Notes: generated by a model not told the origin, from the letters alone. 64,000 bases of DNA from Opitutales bacterium (GCA_021772565.1 JAJFLR010000107.1:1-64000), one strand, 5' to 3'. Shown: positions 54,920 through 64,000, numbered from the stretch's first letter. Made by a program: numbers and translations.

Positions 54920-56659
54920 TTAATTACTTACAACAATTCGAAAACCTATAAATCGATTTCTGTGTATTTTTGGTTTATTGATTAATGGAATTTCAACTAA
55001 TTTTTCTACAGAATCACCCGCACTTCCCCCAATTACCCATGCATTGTCTTCATTTGGAATGTTTGTAGATAATGTCCATTCTGCAACATTTCCCAACAAA
55101 TCATAATAACCGTAAGTACTTATTAACTTTTCTCCTACAGGGTGAGTTGTGTTCCCACTGTTTTGTGAGTGCCATGATGAATTAAATGTATTACTGTAAT
55201 TAGTGTTACTCAATGCATTATAATAATTTGATTTTGTTGGCAGACTTACCGTTTTTCCTAACATCCACCCAAGTCTTTTACAAAATTCCATAGCATCATC
55301 CCATTTTACTGAGTCAACTGGATAATGATCATCTGAGTTTCTACTCGGATTTGTCCCCATGATTTTAGTATAGAGTACTTGGCTAGTTTCATATCGATAC
55401 ATTTTCCAGTTACTATCGTTTGGAATATTAATTATGTTATCATAAATATTATTTTGAATATAGGAAATCTCATCTTGATTCTCCCTTAAGTAGCGAAGTT
55501 TTTTTACTAATTTTTTGTCGTAATATTTACTATGAGGATAGCTTTTATTTAAACGTTTAATATTATTAAATAGATCAGCCATTACTTGAATAGCCATATT
55601 GATTTTTCTATTTGCAAGATAATCATTCAATAAGGCCTTCTGTTCAGTTATCTTTTTTTCATAACCATGGCTCAAATTCGATTGCCTTAATGTTTCTAAC
55701 TCTGCGATTCTTTCTAAAGATGCAAATTTGCTATCCGGGTATTCCTCGTTAATTTTCTGTTGCAGCAATCTTGCTTTTTTAATTAATTTTGCCGCACTAT
55801 TATAATTACCGTTATTATCATCATGAAGTGCCTGATCCAAAAGTTCTTCTATTTTAATAAAGTCAGGAGCTGTCAAAATTAATGTCATTTCATCTCCCAG
55901 TCTCTCAAGACGAGATTGGTCAGCATGTTCGCTATCTCGAAAATTAGTAACTATACTATTTTGTAAATTTATTGCCTCTCTCAAATGATGCTTGGCTTTT
56001 TGAAATTCGCCAACAATTACTGCTTTATTATACTCTAGTTCTTCTTCAATACTTTTTTCATAAGCTGGCCTTGTTTTTATAATCATTGTCATCTTTCTAA
56101 GTTCTTCTTCACGGGGTAAATTCCTATATTCACTTCCTTTGAACTTTTCATTTATTTCCGACTGTAACTTTAGAGCCTCTACTAAATGCAAGTTGGCATT
56201 ATCAAAAATTTTATCATTGAATAACTCACGGCCAATATCTTCCAATTCCTTACTTTTATCGTAGTAAAATTTACCCTGATATTGATCATATTGTTTTTTT
56301 AATTGATCAATTTTTTTCTGCTCCGAATGTTGAGTTCCTCTTGCTATTTCATACAATTTTGATTGTAGAATAATTATTTGTTCCAGAATCCATAAATCAT
56401 TAGGCTCGATCGTTCTTGTTTTTTTAATGTCATTAAATTTTTTTTCTGCTTCTTCGATTCGATTTCTAAGTTGAATAATTCCTTGAGTTTCAATTTTTAG
56501 ATTTTTAATATCATCTTCAGAGACTTTTTTCGGACCAAAAATTATCATAAGGTAAATAACAAACAGTATACTCAAAGCAAAGATTAGAGACCCTAATGTT
56601 TTTATCGACTTATTGCGATACCTTGATTTTGAGCCAAATAGTAGACGTATCAAACGCAT
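54920..56659 (-). CDS. Membrane-anchored coiled-coil protein with C-terminal FGE-sulfatase-like domain
   Basis: The protein has 579 residues. One span lies near residues 22-42, then about 370 residues of Lys/Glu-rich helical repeats with four similar units (each with 'AxxxLxxA...LQ...N..' around REL/HLVEALKLQSEI, HLREAINLQNSI, LIKKARLLQQKI). The C-terminal domain (418-579) is FGE-like: NPSRNSDDHYPVDSVKWDDAM, GYYDLLGNVAEWT, GGSAGDS, NRFIGFRIV. The catalytic cysteines of formylglycine-generating enzymes are absent, so it is probably a structural or ligand-binding form. The likely location is inner membrane facing the periplasm. Confidence 0.82.
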   Translation of the reverse strand: MRLIRLLFGSKSRYRNKSIKTLGSLIFALSILFVIYLMIIFGPKKVSEDDIKNLKIETQGIIQLRNRIEEAEKKFNDIKKTRTIEPNDLWILEQIIILQSKLYEIARGTQHSEQKKIDQLKKQYDQYQGKFYYDKSKELEDIGRELFNDKIFDNANLHLVEALKLQSEINEKFKGSEYRNLPREEELRKMTMIIKTRPAYEKSIEEELEYNKAVIVGEFQKAKHHLREAINLQNSIVTNFRDSEHADQSRLERLGDEMTLILTAPDFIKIEELLDQALHDDNNGNYNSAAKLIKKARLLQQKINEEYPDSKFASLERIAELETLRQSNLSHGYEKKITEQKALLNDYLANRKINMAIQVMADLFNNIKRLNKSYPHSKYYDKKLVKKLRYLRENQDEISYIQNNIYDNIINIPNDSNWKMYRYETSQVLYTKIMGTNPSRNSDDHYPVDSVKWDDAMEFCKRLGWMLGKTVSLPTKSNYYNALSNTNYSNTFNSSWHSQNSGNTTHPVGEKLISTYGYYDLLGNVAEWTLSTNIPNEDNAWVIGGSAGDSVEKLVEIPLINKPKIHRNRFIGFRIVVSN

Positions 56660-56815
56660 ATGATTTTTGATGAAATTAGTTTTTTGTTATTTATAATTTA
56701 AAGACCAGAATTTTCATTATACAAAAAAATTCAACTTTAAAACATTTTACATGGACTCATTTGTATTGATATTTTTACCTCGAGAGTCTTTTTTGCCAAT
56801 TATACAAACTTAAAT

Positions 56816-58489
56816 ATGGATGTTATAACTGATTTTGCATTTTTTGAACCTTTATTTCAAATATTGGATTCTTTTGTGGGCAATTGGTTACAATCTTACA
56901 TCGATATGGATTTCGCTATAAATAAAATTCTTCTTATAGCTGCCATTCAGATTCCAATTCTTTCTGCTTTAGTTTTATTAATATTTGGAAAGATATCAGA
57001 TAAGTTTGTAAAAAATCTTGCTGTAATTGCTTTTTTTATACCTGCAATAATCGCTTGTTGGTTATGGTCTGCTTATAATATTGTTGGATCTTCTGGATTC
57101 GCATATTTCTCAGATACCTATACAGGGCTCGAACTTTTTGGAATCAGTCTAAAATTAGGATTAAACGGGATTTCACTGCCATTATTTGTCCTCGCTGCTT
57201 TAGTTGGGCTGGCTGCCGGGTTATATGCAGTTTACTCAGTAACCGATAATTTAAGGCATTACTTAACATTACTATTACTAATGCATGGGGGGTTAATGGG
57301 TATCTTTGCATCAATCGATATTTTCTTTTTTTATTTCTTTCACGAATTAGCATTAATTCCAACTTTTATAATGATTGCTAGATGGGGTGGGCCGGGGCGT
57401 CGGTCTGCTGCTATAGAAATGACTATTTATTTAACACTCGGCGCACTTTTATCATTAATTGGCTTGATCGGAATATATTTAGAAAGCGGATTAGGGTCAT
57501 TTGACATAATTAGCCTCAGAAAACATCTTGCCGAATTTCCTTTATCAGAAATTACTGAAAAATATTTATTCGGATTATTACTTTTTGGGTTTGGCATTTT
57601 AGTTTCACTCTGGCCTTTTCACAGCTGGGCACCTCGTGGATACGGAAGCGCACCGACATCAGCTGCCATGTTGCATGCGGGAGTTTTAAAAAAATTTGGC
57701 CTTTACGGAATTATTCAGATTGGGGCCCCATTATTGCCAATTGGCGCCACTCAGTGGACAAATCTTCTCCTATTTTTGGCATTGGGGAATATCATTATTA
57801 TTGGTTTTGTAACTTTAGCCCAAAAAGATTTAAAGCAATTGATTGGTTACAGCTCCGTTATGCATATGGGTTATGCCTTCCTGGGAATAGTTTGTCTCTC
57901 GACTATCGGTATCGGCGGCGCTGTTTTAATAATGTTTGCCCATGGACTATCAATATCACTCCTTTTCTTACTATCAACTTGCATATACAAACGAAGTAAC
58001 ACTTTAGACATGAGACAAATGGGAGGGCTCGCGACCAAAGCACCCGTATTGGCTTTTTTCTTTATAGCTGCAATATTAGCAGGTATCGGGTTACCTGGTT
58101 TTGCCAATTTTTGGGGAGAAATCACAGTTTTTATTGGGCTTTGGCAATATAAGCCAATACTGGTATTCCCCGCAATTTTAGGAATAGTTTTATCTGCGAT
58201 TTATGGGTTGAGAGCCATTTCTTCTATTTTTTATGGCCCGATACCAGAATCTCTAAATTATAAATTAAATTCTGAAACTTCTGTAGCTGACTCAAAGCAA
58301 GAAAACCAAAACGAATCCATCGATTTAAATTATGGTGAAAAAATGCCGGCCGCTATTCTGCTGGTTACCTTAGTCATTGTGGGATTTTGGCCTAAATCAA
58401 TTTCAGATTTTATAAATGGATCTGTAGTCGAAATTTATCCAAAGTCTTATCATACAAAAACTGTATCAAATTTAGACAACAATAATTAG
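56816..58489 (+). CDS. nuoM: NADH-quinone oxidoreductase subunit M
   Basis: This is a proton-pumping antiporter-like membrane subunit of complex I. The protein has 557 residues with about 14 spans. Conserved: FFFYFFHELALIPTFIMI (with the key Glu), FLVSLWPFHSWAP-like (LVSLWPFHSWAPRGYGSAPTS), and the Lys in VTLAQKDLKQLIGYSSVMHMG. It is followed by nuoN after 21 bp. The other nuo genes are not upstream: the preceding gene is the FGE-like gene on the other strand. Confidence 0.95.
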   Translation: MDVITDFAFFEPLFQILDSFVGNWLQSYIDMDFAINKILLIAAIQIPILSALVLLIFGKISDKFVKNLAVIAFFIPAIIACWLWSAYNIVGSSGFAYFSDTYTGLELFGISLKLGLNGISLPLFVLAALVGLAAGLYAVYSVTDNLRHYLTLLLLMHGGLMGIFASIDIFFFYFFHELALIPTFIMIARWGGPGRRSAAIEMTIYLTLGALLSLIGLIGIYLESGLGSFDIISLRKHLAEFPLSEITEKYLFGLLLFGFGILVSLWPFHSWAPRGYGSAPTSAAMLHAGVLKKFGLYGIIQIGAPLLPIGATQWTNLLLFLALGNIIIIGFVTLAQKDLKQLIGYSSVMHMGYAFLGIVCLSTIGIGGAVLIMFAHGLSISLLFLLSTCIYKRSNTLDMRQMGGLATKAPVLAFFFIAAILAGIGLPGFANFWGEITVFIGLWQYKPILVFPAILGIVLSAIYGLRAISSIFYGPIPESLNYKLNSETSVADSKQENQNESIDLNYGEKMPAAILLVTLVIVGFWPKSISDFINGSVVEIYPKSYHTKTVSNLDNNN

Positions 58490-58510
58490 CCAATTTGAAT
58501 TCATTCATCA

Positions 58511-60034
58511 ATGCAAAATATCTACCAGATTTATGCTCAACTTAATACTTGGAACAGTATTTTGCCTGAAATATTACTGGCACTTCTAGCATTATCATTT
58601 CTAGTCATTGAAATAACACTACCCAAAGAAAAACATAATTATATACCTAAAATAGCATTTTGGGGACAAGTTATGCTACTCATTGGGGCATTAGCCTATT
58701 TTACATTTTCAGAAAATTTAATTTATGGAGAATCGTTTTCCGGATTAATCAAGCATTCAATGCGTGGCGAACTGATGCGTATTTTCTTTTTGTTTTGCTC
58801 TGTTCTAGTTACCTACATGGCGAATTTTTACTTTAAACATCATGAAAAGCTTTCTCAAACTGAATTTTACCCTATACTCTTATTAATCACCGCAGGGCTA
58901 ATGTTACTGGTTCAAAGTAATAATTTCATTATGCTCTTTGTAACCCTTGAGACAGTAACGATCGGTTTTTATGTACTGGTCAGCTATCGTAGGCTACAAG
59001 CACAATCTCTAGAAGCAGGATTAAAATATTTAATTCTAGGCGCATTTAGCTCCGCAATTTTACTCTTTGGTATCGTCCTGCTATACGGTGTCTGCGGAAA
59101 TCCCAATCTGTCTTACTCATCCAGCGATCCCATGAATTTTAGCTCATTAGAGATTTTTACCAGTGCTAATTCTGATAATATTCTAGTCCTCGCTGGTGCA
59201 ATCTTAGTTCTTGCAGGGATAGCATTTAAAATTGGTGCTGTGCCATTTCAAATTTGGATACCGGACGTTTATCAAGGTGCTCCAATACCGACGACTGCAT
59301 TTTTGGCAGTAGCCTCAAAAGCGGCAGGGTTTATTGTTTTAATTAATTTGATTGAGGGACCTTTTGCTCCACTAAGGGATTCGTTAGTTCCTTTATTATC
59401 TGCAATGGCTGTTGTAACTATTTTATTTGGAAATCTTGGGGCACTGTCACAGCGCAATATCAAAAGGCTTCTTGGACTATCTGGAATTGCCCATGCGGGG
59501 TATTTACTTATTGGAGTTGTCGCATCATTTTATATAACATGGGCCGGAGATGCAGTTCTCTTCTATCTCTACACTTATATGTTTGCCTCATTTGCAGTAT
59601 TTATAGTTGTCGGACTTGTAACCCCAAATGATGATACAAACCAAACACTTGATGATTATAAAAATTTATTTAAGGAAAATTCCTTTCTAGGCGGTGTGCT
59701 GGTTATCGGACTTGGTTCTCTTGCCGGGATTCCGCCATTAGCAGGCTTTATTGGGAAATTTTTAATTTTTGTGGCTGCTTATCAAGCGAAACTCTACGGC
59801 CTTCTGGCAATTGCTGTAATCGGAGTGGTCATTTCAATTTATTATTATTTTGGATGGATCATGGAGGTAGTCTACAGACATAATAAGTACCCTGTTGATA
59901 AAACTGATGATGAACTAGCCAAACCAGAGTGGGCCTATGTAGGTATTGCACCTCGCCTTATTCTCGGTTGCCTCGCATCCATCACGGTAATACTAGGAAT
60001 TTATCAAGGAATGTTGAAATATTTATTTTTATAA
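58511..60034 (+). CDS. nuoN: NADH-quinone oxidoreductase subunit N
   Basis: Third antiporter-like subunit of complex I, 507 residues. Conserved TM features are LFVTLETVTIGFYVLVSYRR, GAVPFQIWIPDVYQGAP and SQRNIKRLLGLSGIAHAGY. It forms a pair with nuoM. The 8-bp gap to the next ATG suggests the following hydrolase gene is in the same operon. Confidence 0.95.
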   Translation: MQNIYQIYAQLNTWNSILPEILLALLALSFLVIEITLPKEKHNYIPKIAFWGQVMLLIGALAYFTFSENLIYGESFSGLIKHSMRGELMRIFFLFCSVLVTYMANFYFKHHEKLSQTEFYPILLLITAGLMLLVQSNNFIMLFVTLETVTIGFYVLVSYRRLQAQSLEAGLKYLILGAFSSAILLFGIVLLYGVCGNPNLSYSSSDPMNFSSLEIFTSANSDNILVLAGAILVLAGIAFKIGAVPFQIWIPDVYQGAPIPTTAFLAVASKAAGFIVLINLIEGPFAPLRDSLVPLLSAMAVVTILFGNLGALSQRNIKRLLGLSGIAHAGYLLIGVVASFYITWAGDAVLFYLYTYMFASFAVFIVVGLVTPNDDTNQTLDDYKNLFKENSFLGGVLVIGLGSLAGIPPLAGFIGKFLIFVAAYQAKLYGLLAIAVIGVVISIYYYFGWIMEVVYRHNKYPVDKTDDELAKPEWAYVGIAPRLILGCLASITVILGIYQGMLKYLFL

Positions 60035-60042
60035 AAGCTCCA

Positions 60043-60909
60043 ATGGATCAATTACCTGAATCGCTTACTAAACTCTATCCCTTCAAGAACAACTTTTTAA
60101 ATTTAGGGACTGCTCAAATGCATTATGTTGATGAAGGAAATGGGACGCCAATAATTTTTTTGCATGGAAATCCCACATGGTCTTTTTTTTACCGAAATTT
60201 AATTTTGGGGTTGAAAGAAAATTATCGATGTATCGCACCTGACCACATCGGATCCGGATTATCAGACAAACCTCAAGATTATGATTATAAATTAAACGTT
60301 CATACTGAAAACATTGTACAGCTAATTAATAAACTGGAATTGGAAAAATTTCACCTTGTTGTGCATGACTGGGGTGGGGCAATAGGATTTGGTGTAGCAG
60401 AAAAGTTGAACGAAAAAGTTGACCAATTAGTTATTCTTAATACCGCAGCTTTTTTATCAAAAAGAATTCCTTTGCGGATAAATATTTGCCGAATTCCTGT
60501 TTTTGGAGAGATAGCAATTCGTAAGTTTAATGCTTTTGCTAAAGGGGCTACCATCATGGCAGTTGAAAATAAATTGCCGCAAGACGTTATACAAGGATAC
60601 CTTTATCCATACGATAGTTGGCAAAACCGAATCGGAAATTTTCGTTTTGTTCAGGATATCCCAGCCACACCTGCTTATCCTGCATATCCGATTATACAAG
60701 ATATTGATAGAAACTTACATAAATTATCCAGTAAGAAAAAACTCATCTGCTGGGGAGGAATGGACTGGTGTTTCAATGACACTTTTTTTGAACAGTGGAA
60801 AACACGATGTCCCGAAGCCGATTATCATTATTTCCCCAATGCCGGGCATTATGTTCTCGAAGATGCAGGCAAAGAAATTTTGGAACTGATCAAAGATTTT
60901 TTAGATTAA
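60043..60909 (+). CDS. Haloalkane dehalogenase-like alpha/beta hydrolase (Asp nucleophile)
   Basis: The protein has 288 residues from the ATG at 60043; the frame is open 114 bp further upstream inside nuoN, but this start matches the family (MDQLPESLTKLYPFKNNFLNL). FLHGNPTWSFFYRN carries the oxyanion/halide-binding Asn43, and VVHDWGGAIGFG has Asp109 in place of Ser and the halide-binding Trp110. AGHYVLED carries the catalytic His. An Asp nucleophile marks haloalkane dehalogenases and the OleB beta-lactone decarboxylases. No oleA, oleC or oleD gene is adjacent. Substrate undetermined. Confidence 0.88.
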   Translation: MDQLPESLTKLYPFKNNFLNLGTAQMHYVDEGNGTPIIFLHGNPTWSFFYRNLILGLKENYRCIAPDHIGSGLSDKPQDYDYKLNVHTENIVQLINKLELEKFHLVVHDWGGAIGFGVAEKLNEKVDQLVILNTAAFLSKRIPLRINICRIPVFGEIAIRKFNAFAKGATIMAVENKLPQDVIQGYLYPYDSWQNRIGNFRFVQDIPATPAYPAYPIIQDIDRNLHKLSSKKKLICWGGMDWCFNDTFFEQWKTRCPEADYHYFPNAGHYVLEDAGKEILELIKDFLD

Positions 60910-60928
60910 ACATGGTGCATGATTCGGG

Positions 60929-61471
60929 TTATAACACTCCTTCTTGCGTTAACATCTTAATTTTCACATCAGTACCCCAACGGTAATTGCCGGTCTCACC
61001 ATTTTTTTTAATGACCCGATGACACGGTATCAAGTAAGCAATCGGGTTAGCTCCAACAGCAGTGCCAACTGCTCTTAATGCATTTGGTTTTTCTATTGAT
61101 TGAGCAATATCAGAATAGGTGACAACCTTACCATTTTTAATTTTTAGCAATGCTCGCCAAACCGATATTTGAAATTTCGTACCTTTAACTAACAAATTGA
61201 TCGATCCAACTTTATCGTTACTTAGCTTGCTAAATAATTGATCGATGAAGTTTTTTGATTTAGATTTTCCTTCAACTACTGAAGCGTTATGCCAGTATTT
61301 ATTTATGACAGATAAAACTTTTTCTTTGTCGCCGTTAGAATAAAAATGTAAGTTTGTAATACTATCTCCATAATTTCCAATTACACAATTTCCAAATGCC
61401 GTTTTATGAACTGAATAAGCAATCTCTATATTGTCTTTGGGTGAATTAAACTCTTTAAATTTCAGCTTCAT
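60929..61471 (-). CDS. ogt: Methylated-DNA-protein cysteine methyltransferase
   Basis: This suicide enzyme repairs O6-alkylguanine. The protein has 180 residues. The C-terminal domain has VWRALLKIKNGKVVTYSDIA, GANPIAYLIPCHRVI with acceptor Cys in PCHR, and TGNYRWG. The N-terminal ribonuclease-like domain is present but weakly conserved. It converges with the hydrolase gene and follows gnd on the same strand after 12 bp. Confidence 0.94.
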   Translation of the reverse strand: MKLKFKEFNSPKDNIEIAYSVHKTAFGNCVIGNYGDSITNLHFYSNGDKEKVLSVINKYWHNASVVEGKSKSKNFIDQLFSKLSNDKVGSINLLVKGTKFQISVWRALLKIKNGKVVTYSDIAQSIEKPNALRAVGTAVGANPIAYLIPCHRVIKKNGETGNYRWGTDVKIKMLTQEGVL

Positions 61472-61483
61472 TTCGAAAATAAT

Positions 61484-62986
61484 TTAAATTTCAATTTGTG
61501 GTCGATTCGGTTCCGGCCAATCTAAATGGAAAAATTTCCCACGTTCTTTATCGACTCTTTCATAAGTATGCGCTCCAAAATAATCCCGTTGGGCTTGCAA
61601 AAGATTTTGCGGTAATCGCTCCGAACGATAACTGTCGTAGTAAGATAACGCTGAAGAAAACGTCGGTGTTGCCACACCATATTCGGCAGATGTCGCCACA
61701 ACTTTTCTCCAGTTAGTCTGTGAATTTTGAATAGCGTTATTAAAATACGGATCTAAAAGTAGATTAGCCAGTTTAGGATTGTTGGCATAAGCTCCAGTTA
61801 TTTTCTGAAGAAACGCCGCTCTGATAATACACCCTCCTCGCCAGATTTGAGCAATCTCACCAAAATTTAATTTCCAGCTATATTCATCCTGAGCAGCATT
61901 CATTAATTGAAATCCCTGAGCATATGAACAAATCTTTGAACAATACAGTGCATCCTGAATCGCATTTATAAATTCATCCCGATCACCACTGAATTTTAAT
62001 TCAGGCCCTTTTAAAATTTTTGCTGCTTCTCTTCGCTCATCTTTGATCGCACTCGAACAACGAGCAAAGACCGCTTCCGCAACTGTTGGTGCCGGAATTC
62101 CCATATCGAGAGCATTAGTCGATGTCCATTTGCCGGTTCCTTTTTGTCCAGCCGTATCTAAAACAATATCGACAAAATCTTTGCCGGTTTCAGGATCTTT
62201 TTGTTTTAAAATATCTGCCGTAATTTCGATAAGAAAAGAATCGAGCACTCCTTCATTCCATTTGGCAAACACTTCTCCCATTTCCGACGGTGTCATCCCC
62301 AATAAATTTTTCATTAAATCATACGCTTCACAAATCATCTGCATATCTCCGTACTCAATGCCGTTATGCACCATTTTGACATAGTGCCCCGCTCCATCTG
62401 AACCAACATACTCGGTGCAGGAATAACCGCCTTCAATTGGCTTGCCGGGACTTGCGCCTTCTAACGGCTTTCCGGATTCCGGATCAATTTTTGCAGCAAT
62501 GGCTTTCCATATCGGTTTAAGCTCATTCCAGGCATCAATTTTTCCACCCGGCATTAACGATGGACCAAACCGCGCACCCTCTTCTCCACCTGATACTCCG
62601 GATCCAACAAATCGAATCTCCTTTTCAGAAAGATCATTTTCGCGACGAATGGTATCTGTCCATTTAGCATTACCACCATCAATTATTATGTCACCGTTAT
62701 CCAACAATGGAACCAATCCATTAATGACAGCATCAGTTGGCCCACCCGCTTTCACCATGATAACAATTTTTCTCGGACTCGATAACGATTGAACAAATTC
62801 ATCTAATGTCTCTTGTCCCACTAATCCTCCGGGTGTATCAGAATTTTCTGCAACAAACTTCGACATCGTCGCTGTCGTACGATTATAAACTGAAATTTTA
62901 AAGCCGTGGTCAGCGATATTCAGCGCCAGATTTTGTCCCATTACAGCCAGACCGATTAATCCGATATCCGATTTTGTTTCACTCAT
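61484..62986 (-). CDS. gnd: 6-phosphogluconate dehydrogenase, decarboxylating
   Basis: This oxidative pentose phosphate enzyme produces ribulose-5-phosphate, CO2 and NADPH. The protein has 500 residues. The nucleotide motif is [16 protein letters not shown], followed by [22 protein letters not shown] and [18 protein letters not shown] with the catalytic Lys. The tail [15 protein letters not shown] is as in long GndA-type enzymes. Supplies NADPH for DXR. Confidence 0.97.
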   Translation of the reverse strand: MSETKSDIGLIGLAVMGQNLALNIADHGFKISVYNRTTATMSKFVAENSDTPGGLVGQETLDEFVQSLSSPRKIVIMVKAGGPTDAVINGLVPLLDNGDIIIDGGNAKWTDTIRRENDLSEKEIRFVGSGVSGGEEGARFGPSLMPGGKIDAWNELKPIWKAIAAKIDPESGKPLEGASPGKPIEGGYSCTEYVGSDGAGHYVKMVHNGIEYGDMQMICEAYDLMKNLLGMTPSEMGEVFAKWNEGVLDSFLIEITADILKQKDPETGKDFVDIVLDTAGQKGTGKWTSTNALDMGIPAPTVAEAVFARCSSAIKDERREAAKILKGPELKFSGDRDEFINAIQDALYCSKICSYAQGFQLMNAAQDEYSWKLNFGEIAQIWRGGCIIRAAFLQKITGAYANNPKLANLLLDPYFNNAIQNSQTNWRKVVATSAEYGVATPTFSSALSYYDSYRSERLPQNLLQAQRDYFGAHTYERVDKERGKFFHLDWPEPNRPQIEI

Positions 62987-63102
62987 AATTTTCTATATTA
63001 AATTAATTATATTGATACCCAATAGTGACAGTCCTTTAGCTTCAATATAAAAGTACTCATTCTAAATATTCCTATATTTAGAAAAATCTTTGAACGTTAA
63101 AA

Positions 63103-63471
63103 TTACAATTTAAACTTCTTTTTCTTTTTCGGTGCAGGGAGCACACCAATTCTTGGATCACCATTCAAAATATTCTCTACAATCTTAACGGAAATTTTTG
63201 CAAATTCATCACGCTCTTCGGATAGGTAAAGCCATTTTGGTAGCACAGAGTGGGGGACTAACATCGGAAATTCTTTGACGATTGACTCATGATGCTCACG
63301 TTCAGTCGGCACAAGAATGCCATTCCACGGCTCTTCTTTTTTTGCAGCAAGAACCAAGACCAAACGACCTTCATAATAGCACCCCTGACTGCCAAACATT
63401 GATTTTTGGATGTAACCTGGTTTATCAACCAACGGCTCAACGATCCACTGATAAGGATGCATTTTTTTCAT
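63103..63471 (-). CDS. Hypothetical protein, TfoX N-terminal-like
   Basis: The protein has 122 residues. SMFGSQGCYYEGRLVLVLA resembles the 'M-FG...Y..G..F' core of TfoX/Sxy N-terminal domains, which are small alpha/beta proteins, but the rest is not recognisable. The tail ends in a lysine run (APKKKKKFKL), which suggests nucleic-acid contact. The start MKKMHPYQW is conventional. Assignment is weak. Confidence 0.45.
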   Translation of the reverse strand: MKKMHPYQWIVEPLVDKPGYIQKSMFGSQGCYYEGRLVLVLAAKKEEPWNGILVPTEREHHESIVKEFPMLVPHSVLPKWLYLSEERDEFAKISVKIVENILNGDPRIGVLPAPKKKKKFKL

Positions 63472-63564
63472 TAATATTTTTTTACTACACAGTATCTCTA
63501 TAAATATCCTGTTTTCAATTCAATTTTGTATGACTCGAACTGATACAATGTGGTAGGGACGACT

Positions 63565-63607
63565 GGTCGTTCGACTGAGCTCGCGCCAAAGCTTCAGTCG
63601 AACGACC
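63565..63607. repeat. GC-rich REP-like inverted repeat
   Basis: Arms GGTCGTTCGACTGA (63565-63578) and TCAGTCGAACGACC (63594-63607) are perfect 14-bp complements separated by 15 bp. The arms are much more GC-rich than the surroundings. It lies in the gap between the TfoX-like gene and the last gene of the window. It resembles mobile palindromic intergenic repeats. Only one copy is visible here. Confidence 0.7.
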
Positions 63608-63657
63608 GCATCTATGCTATGAAAATTGTCAACGATCATGTTACGATAGTTAGTGTC

Positions 63658-63694
63658 AATAAAAAAGGCTGGCCCGAATTAACGAACCAGCCTT
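63658..63694 (-). terminator. Rho-independent terminator of the last gene
   Basis: On the reverse strand AAGGCTGG and CCAGCCTT form an 8-bp GC-containing stem with a 14-nt loop, followed by TTTTTTATT. It ends 26 bp past the stop codon of the partial gene at the right edge. Confidence 0.85.
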
Positions 63695-63719
63695 CCCTAC
63701 TATACTATTTCCTCATTAA

Positions 63720-64000
63720 CTAACCCTTTGTAGCTTCGCATTTTGAAGCTTCGCAAAAGCTCTCTTTAATTTTCTCTCTCAGATCACACTTTGATTTTGC
63801 CTGAGCTAACATTCCCTGCCAATAATCACTCATTGATTCAACAACTGCATCAGCCTGTTTTTCCAACATCGGCCCCCAGGCTTTTTCTATTCTTGTTTTT
63901 AATAGCTCTTTCTTTGTTTCATACATCGCATCACAAAAAGCAGATTGCCATTTCTGAGCTGTACTTTCTACAGGACAACTATTTTCCTGGTCCGTACAAC
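63720..64000 (-). CDS. Partial Cys-containing helical protein
   Basis: The frame is open to the right edge, so only the last 93 residues are seen. They are amphipathic and helical, rich in Lys, Glu and Ala, with cysteines at SCPVE, AFCDAM, SKCDLRE, FCEASKCEA. The spaced Cys pairs suggest disulfides in a secreted or periplasmic protein, or metal binding. An internal Met at 63926 could mimic a start, but upstream codons remain protein-like. Family unrecognised. Confidence 0.55.
   Translation of the reverse strand, partial: CTDQENSCPVESTAQKWQSAFCDAMYETKKELLKTRIEKAWGPMLEKQADAVVESMSDYWQGMLAQAKSKCDLREKIKESFCEASKCEATKG

Noticed and set aside
59929-60042. Upstream extension of the hydrolase frame inside nuoN
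   Set aside because: It translates the nuoN sequence in another frame with no family similarity; the ATG at 60043 fits the family N-terminus.

Overview
The window is AT-rich bacterial chromosome (roughly one third G+C by eye) from a Gram-negative heterotroph. Envelope genes (RND pump, heptose kinase and heptose-bisphosphatase, LolA-like sorting protein, SecG, CapD-type dehydratase, phosphatidylserine decarboxylase) point to an outer membrane. Complex I subunits NuoM and NuoN, a delta-9-type desaturase and SUF Fe-S assembly point to an aerobic or facultative lifestyle. The gene set, the stand-alone GT5 starch-synthase-like domain, the FGE-like membrane protein and the lack of Shine-Dalgarno sequences in front of almost every start suggest the PVC group, perhaps Verrucomicrobiota. 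That placement is an inference from gene content. No rRNA, tRNA, CRISPR array or insertion sequence was found.

Layout. 0.4-6.9 kb is housekeeping: RND permease, trpF, rhomboid protease, ferredoxin, dxr. 6.9-14.3 kb is an accessory island: a broken reading frame, a four-gene restriction-modification operon (vsr, a cytosine methyltransferase lacking its C-terminal motif X, a DUF3883-type nuclease, a small Cys-rich protein), a RHH/PIN toxin-antitoxin pair, an ExbB/MotA-like channel paired with a divergent Hsp70-like ATPase, an orphan oppB, and a dinJ-yafQ toxin-antitoxin pair. 14.3-22.2 kb holds a LolA-like protein, secG, a CHASE4 hybrid histidine kinase, a PerR/Fur-like regulator followed by sufC-sufB, rsmG and a DUF445 protein. 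22.5-25.9 kb is polysaccharide related (CapD-like dehydratase, GT2, truncated GT5). 26-37.3 kb is housekeeping: RNase R, a PilX-like prepilin, arsR-carA, kamA, typA, a divergent thymidine phosphorylase, argS. 37.4-38.3 kb is a MntA-HepT toxin-antitoxin pair. 38.3-47.1 kb carries heptose genes, psd, a desaturase, mnmE-mnmG and recA. 47.4-54.6 kb has nadK, a GYF_2 membrane protein, YihY, a polyprenyl synthase, and a DUF4013 / FmdB / membrane / secreted cluster. 54.8-64 kb has an FGE-like membrane protein, nuoM-nuoN, an Asp-nucleophile hydrolase, ogt, gnd, a TfoX-like protein, a REP-like inverted repeat and a partial Cys-containing gene with a clear terminator.

The strongest leads are: the channel plus Hsp70-like pair inside the defence island; the RM operon whose methyltransferase lacks motif X and whose nuclease start codon lies in a hairpin at the methyltransferase stop; the PerR-like regulator without zinc cysteines, with two Per-box-like sites before sufCB; the arsR-carA unit with an 11-bp operator; and the thymidine phosphorylase with altered phosphate- and base-binding residues.
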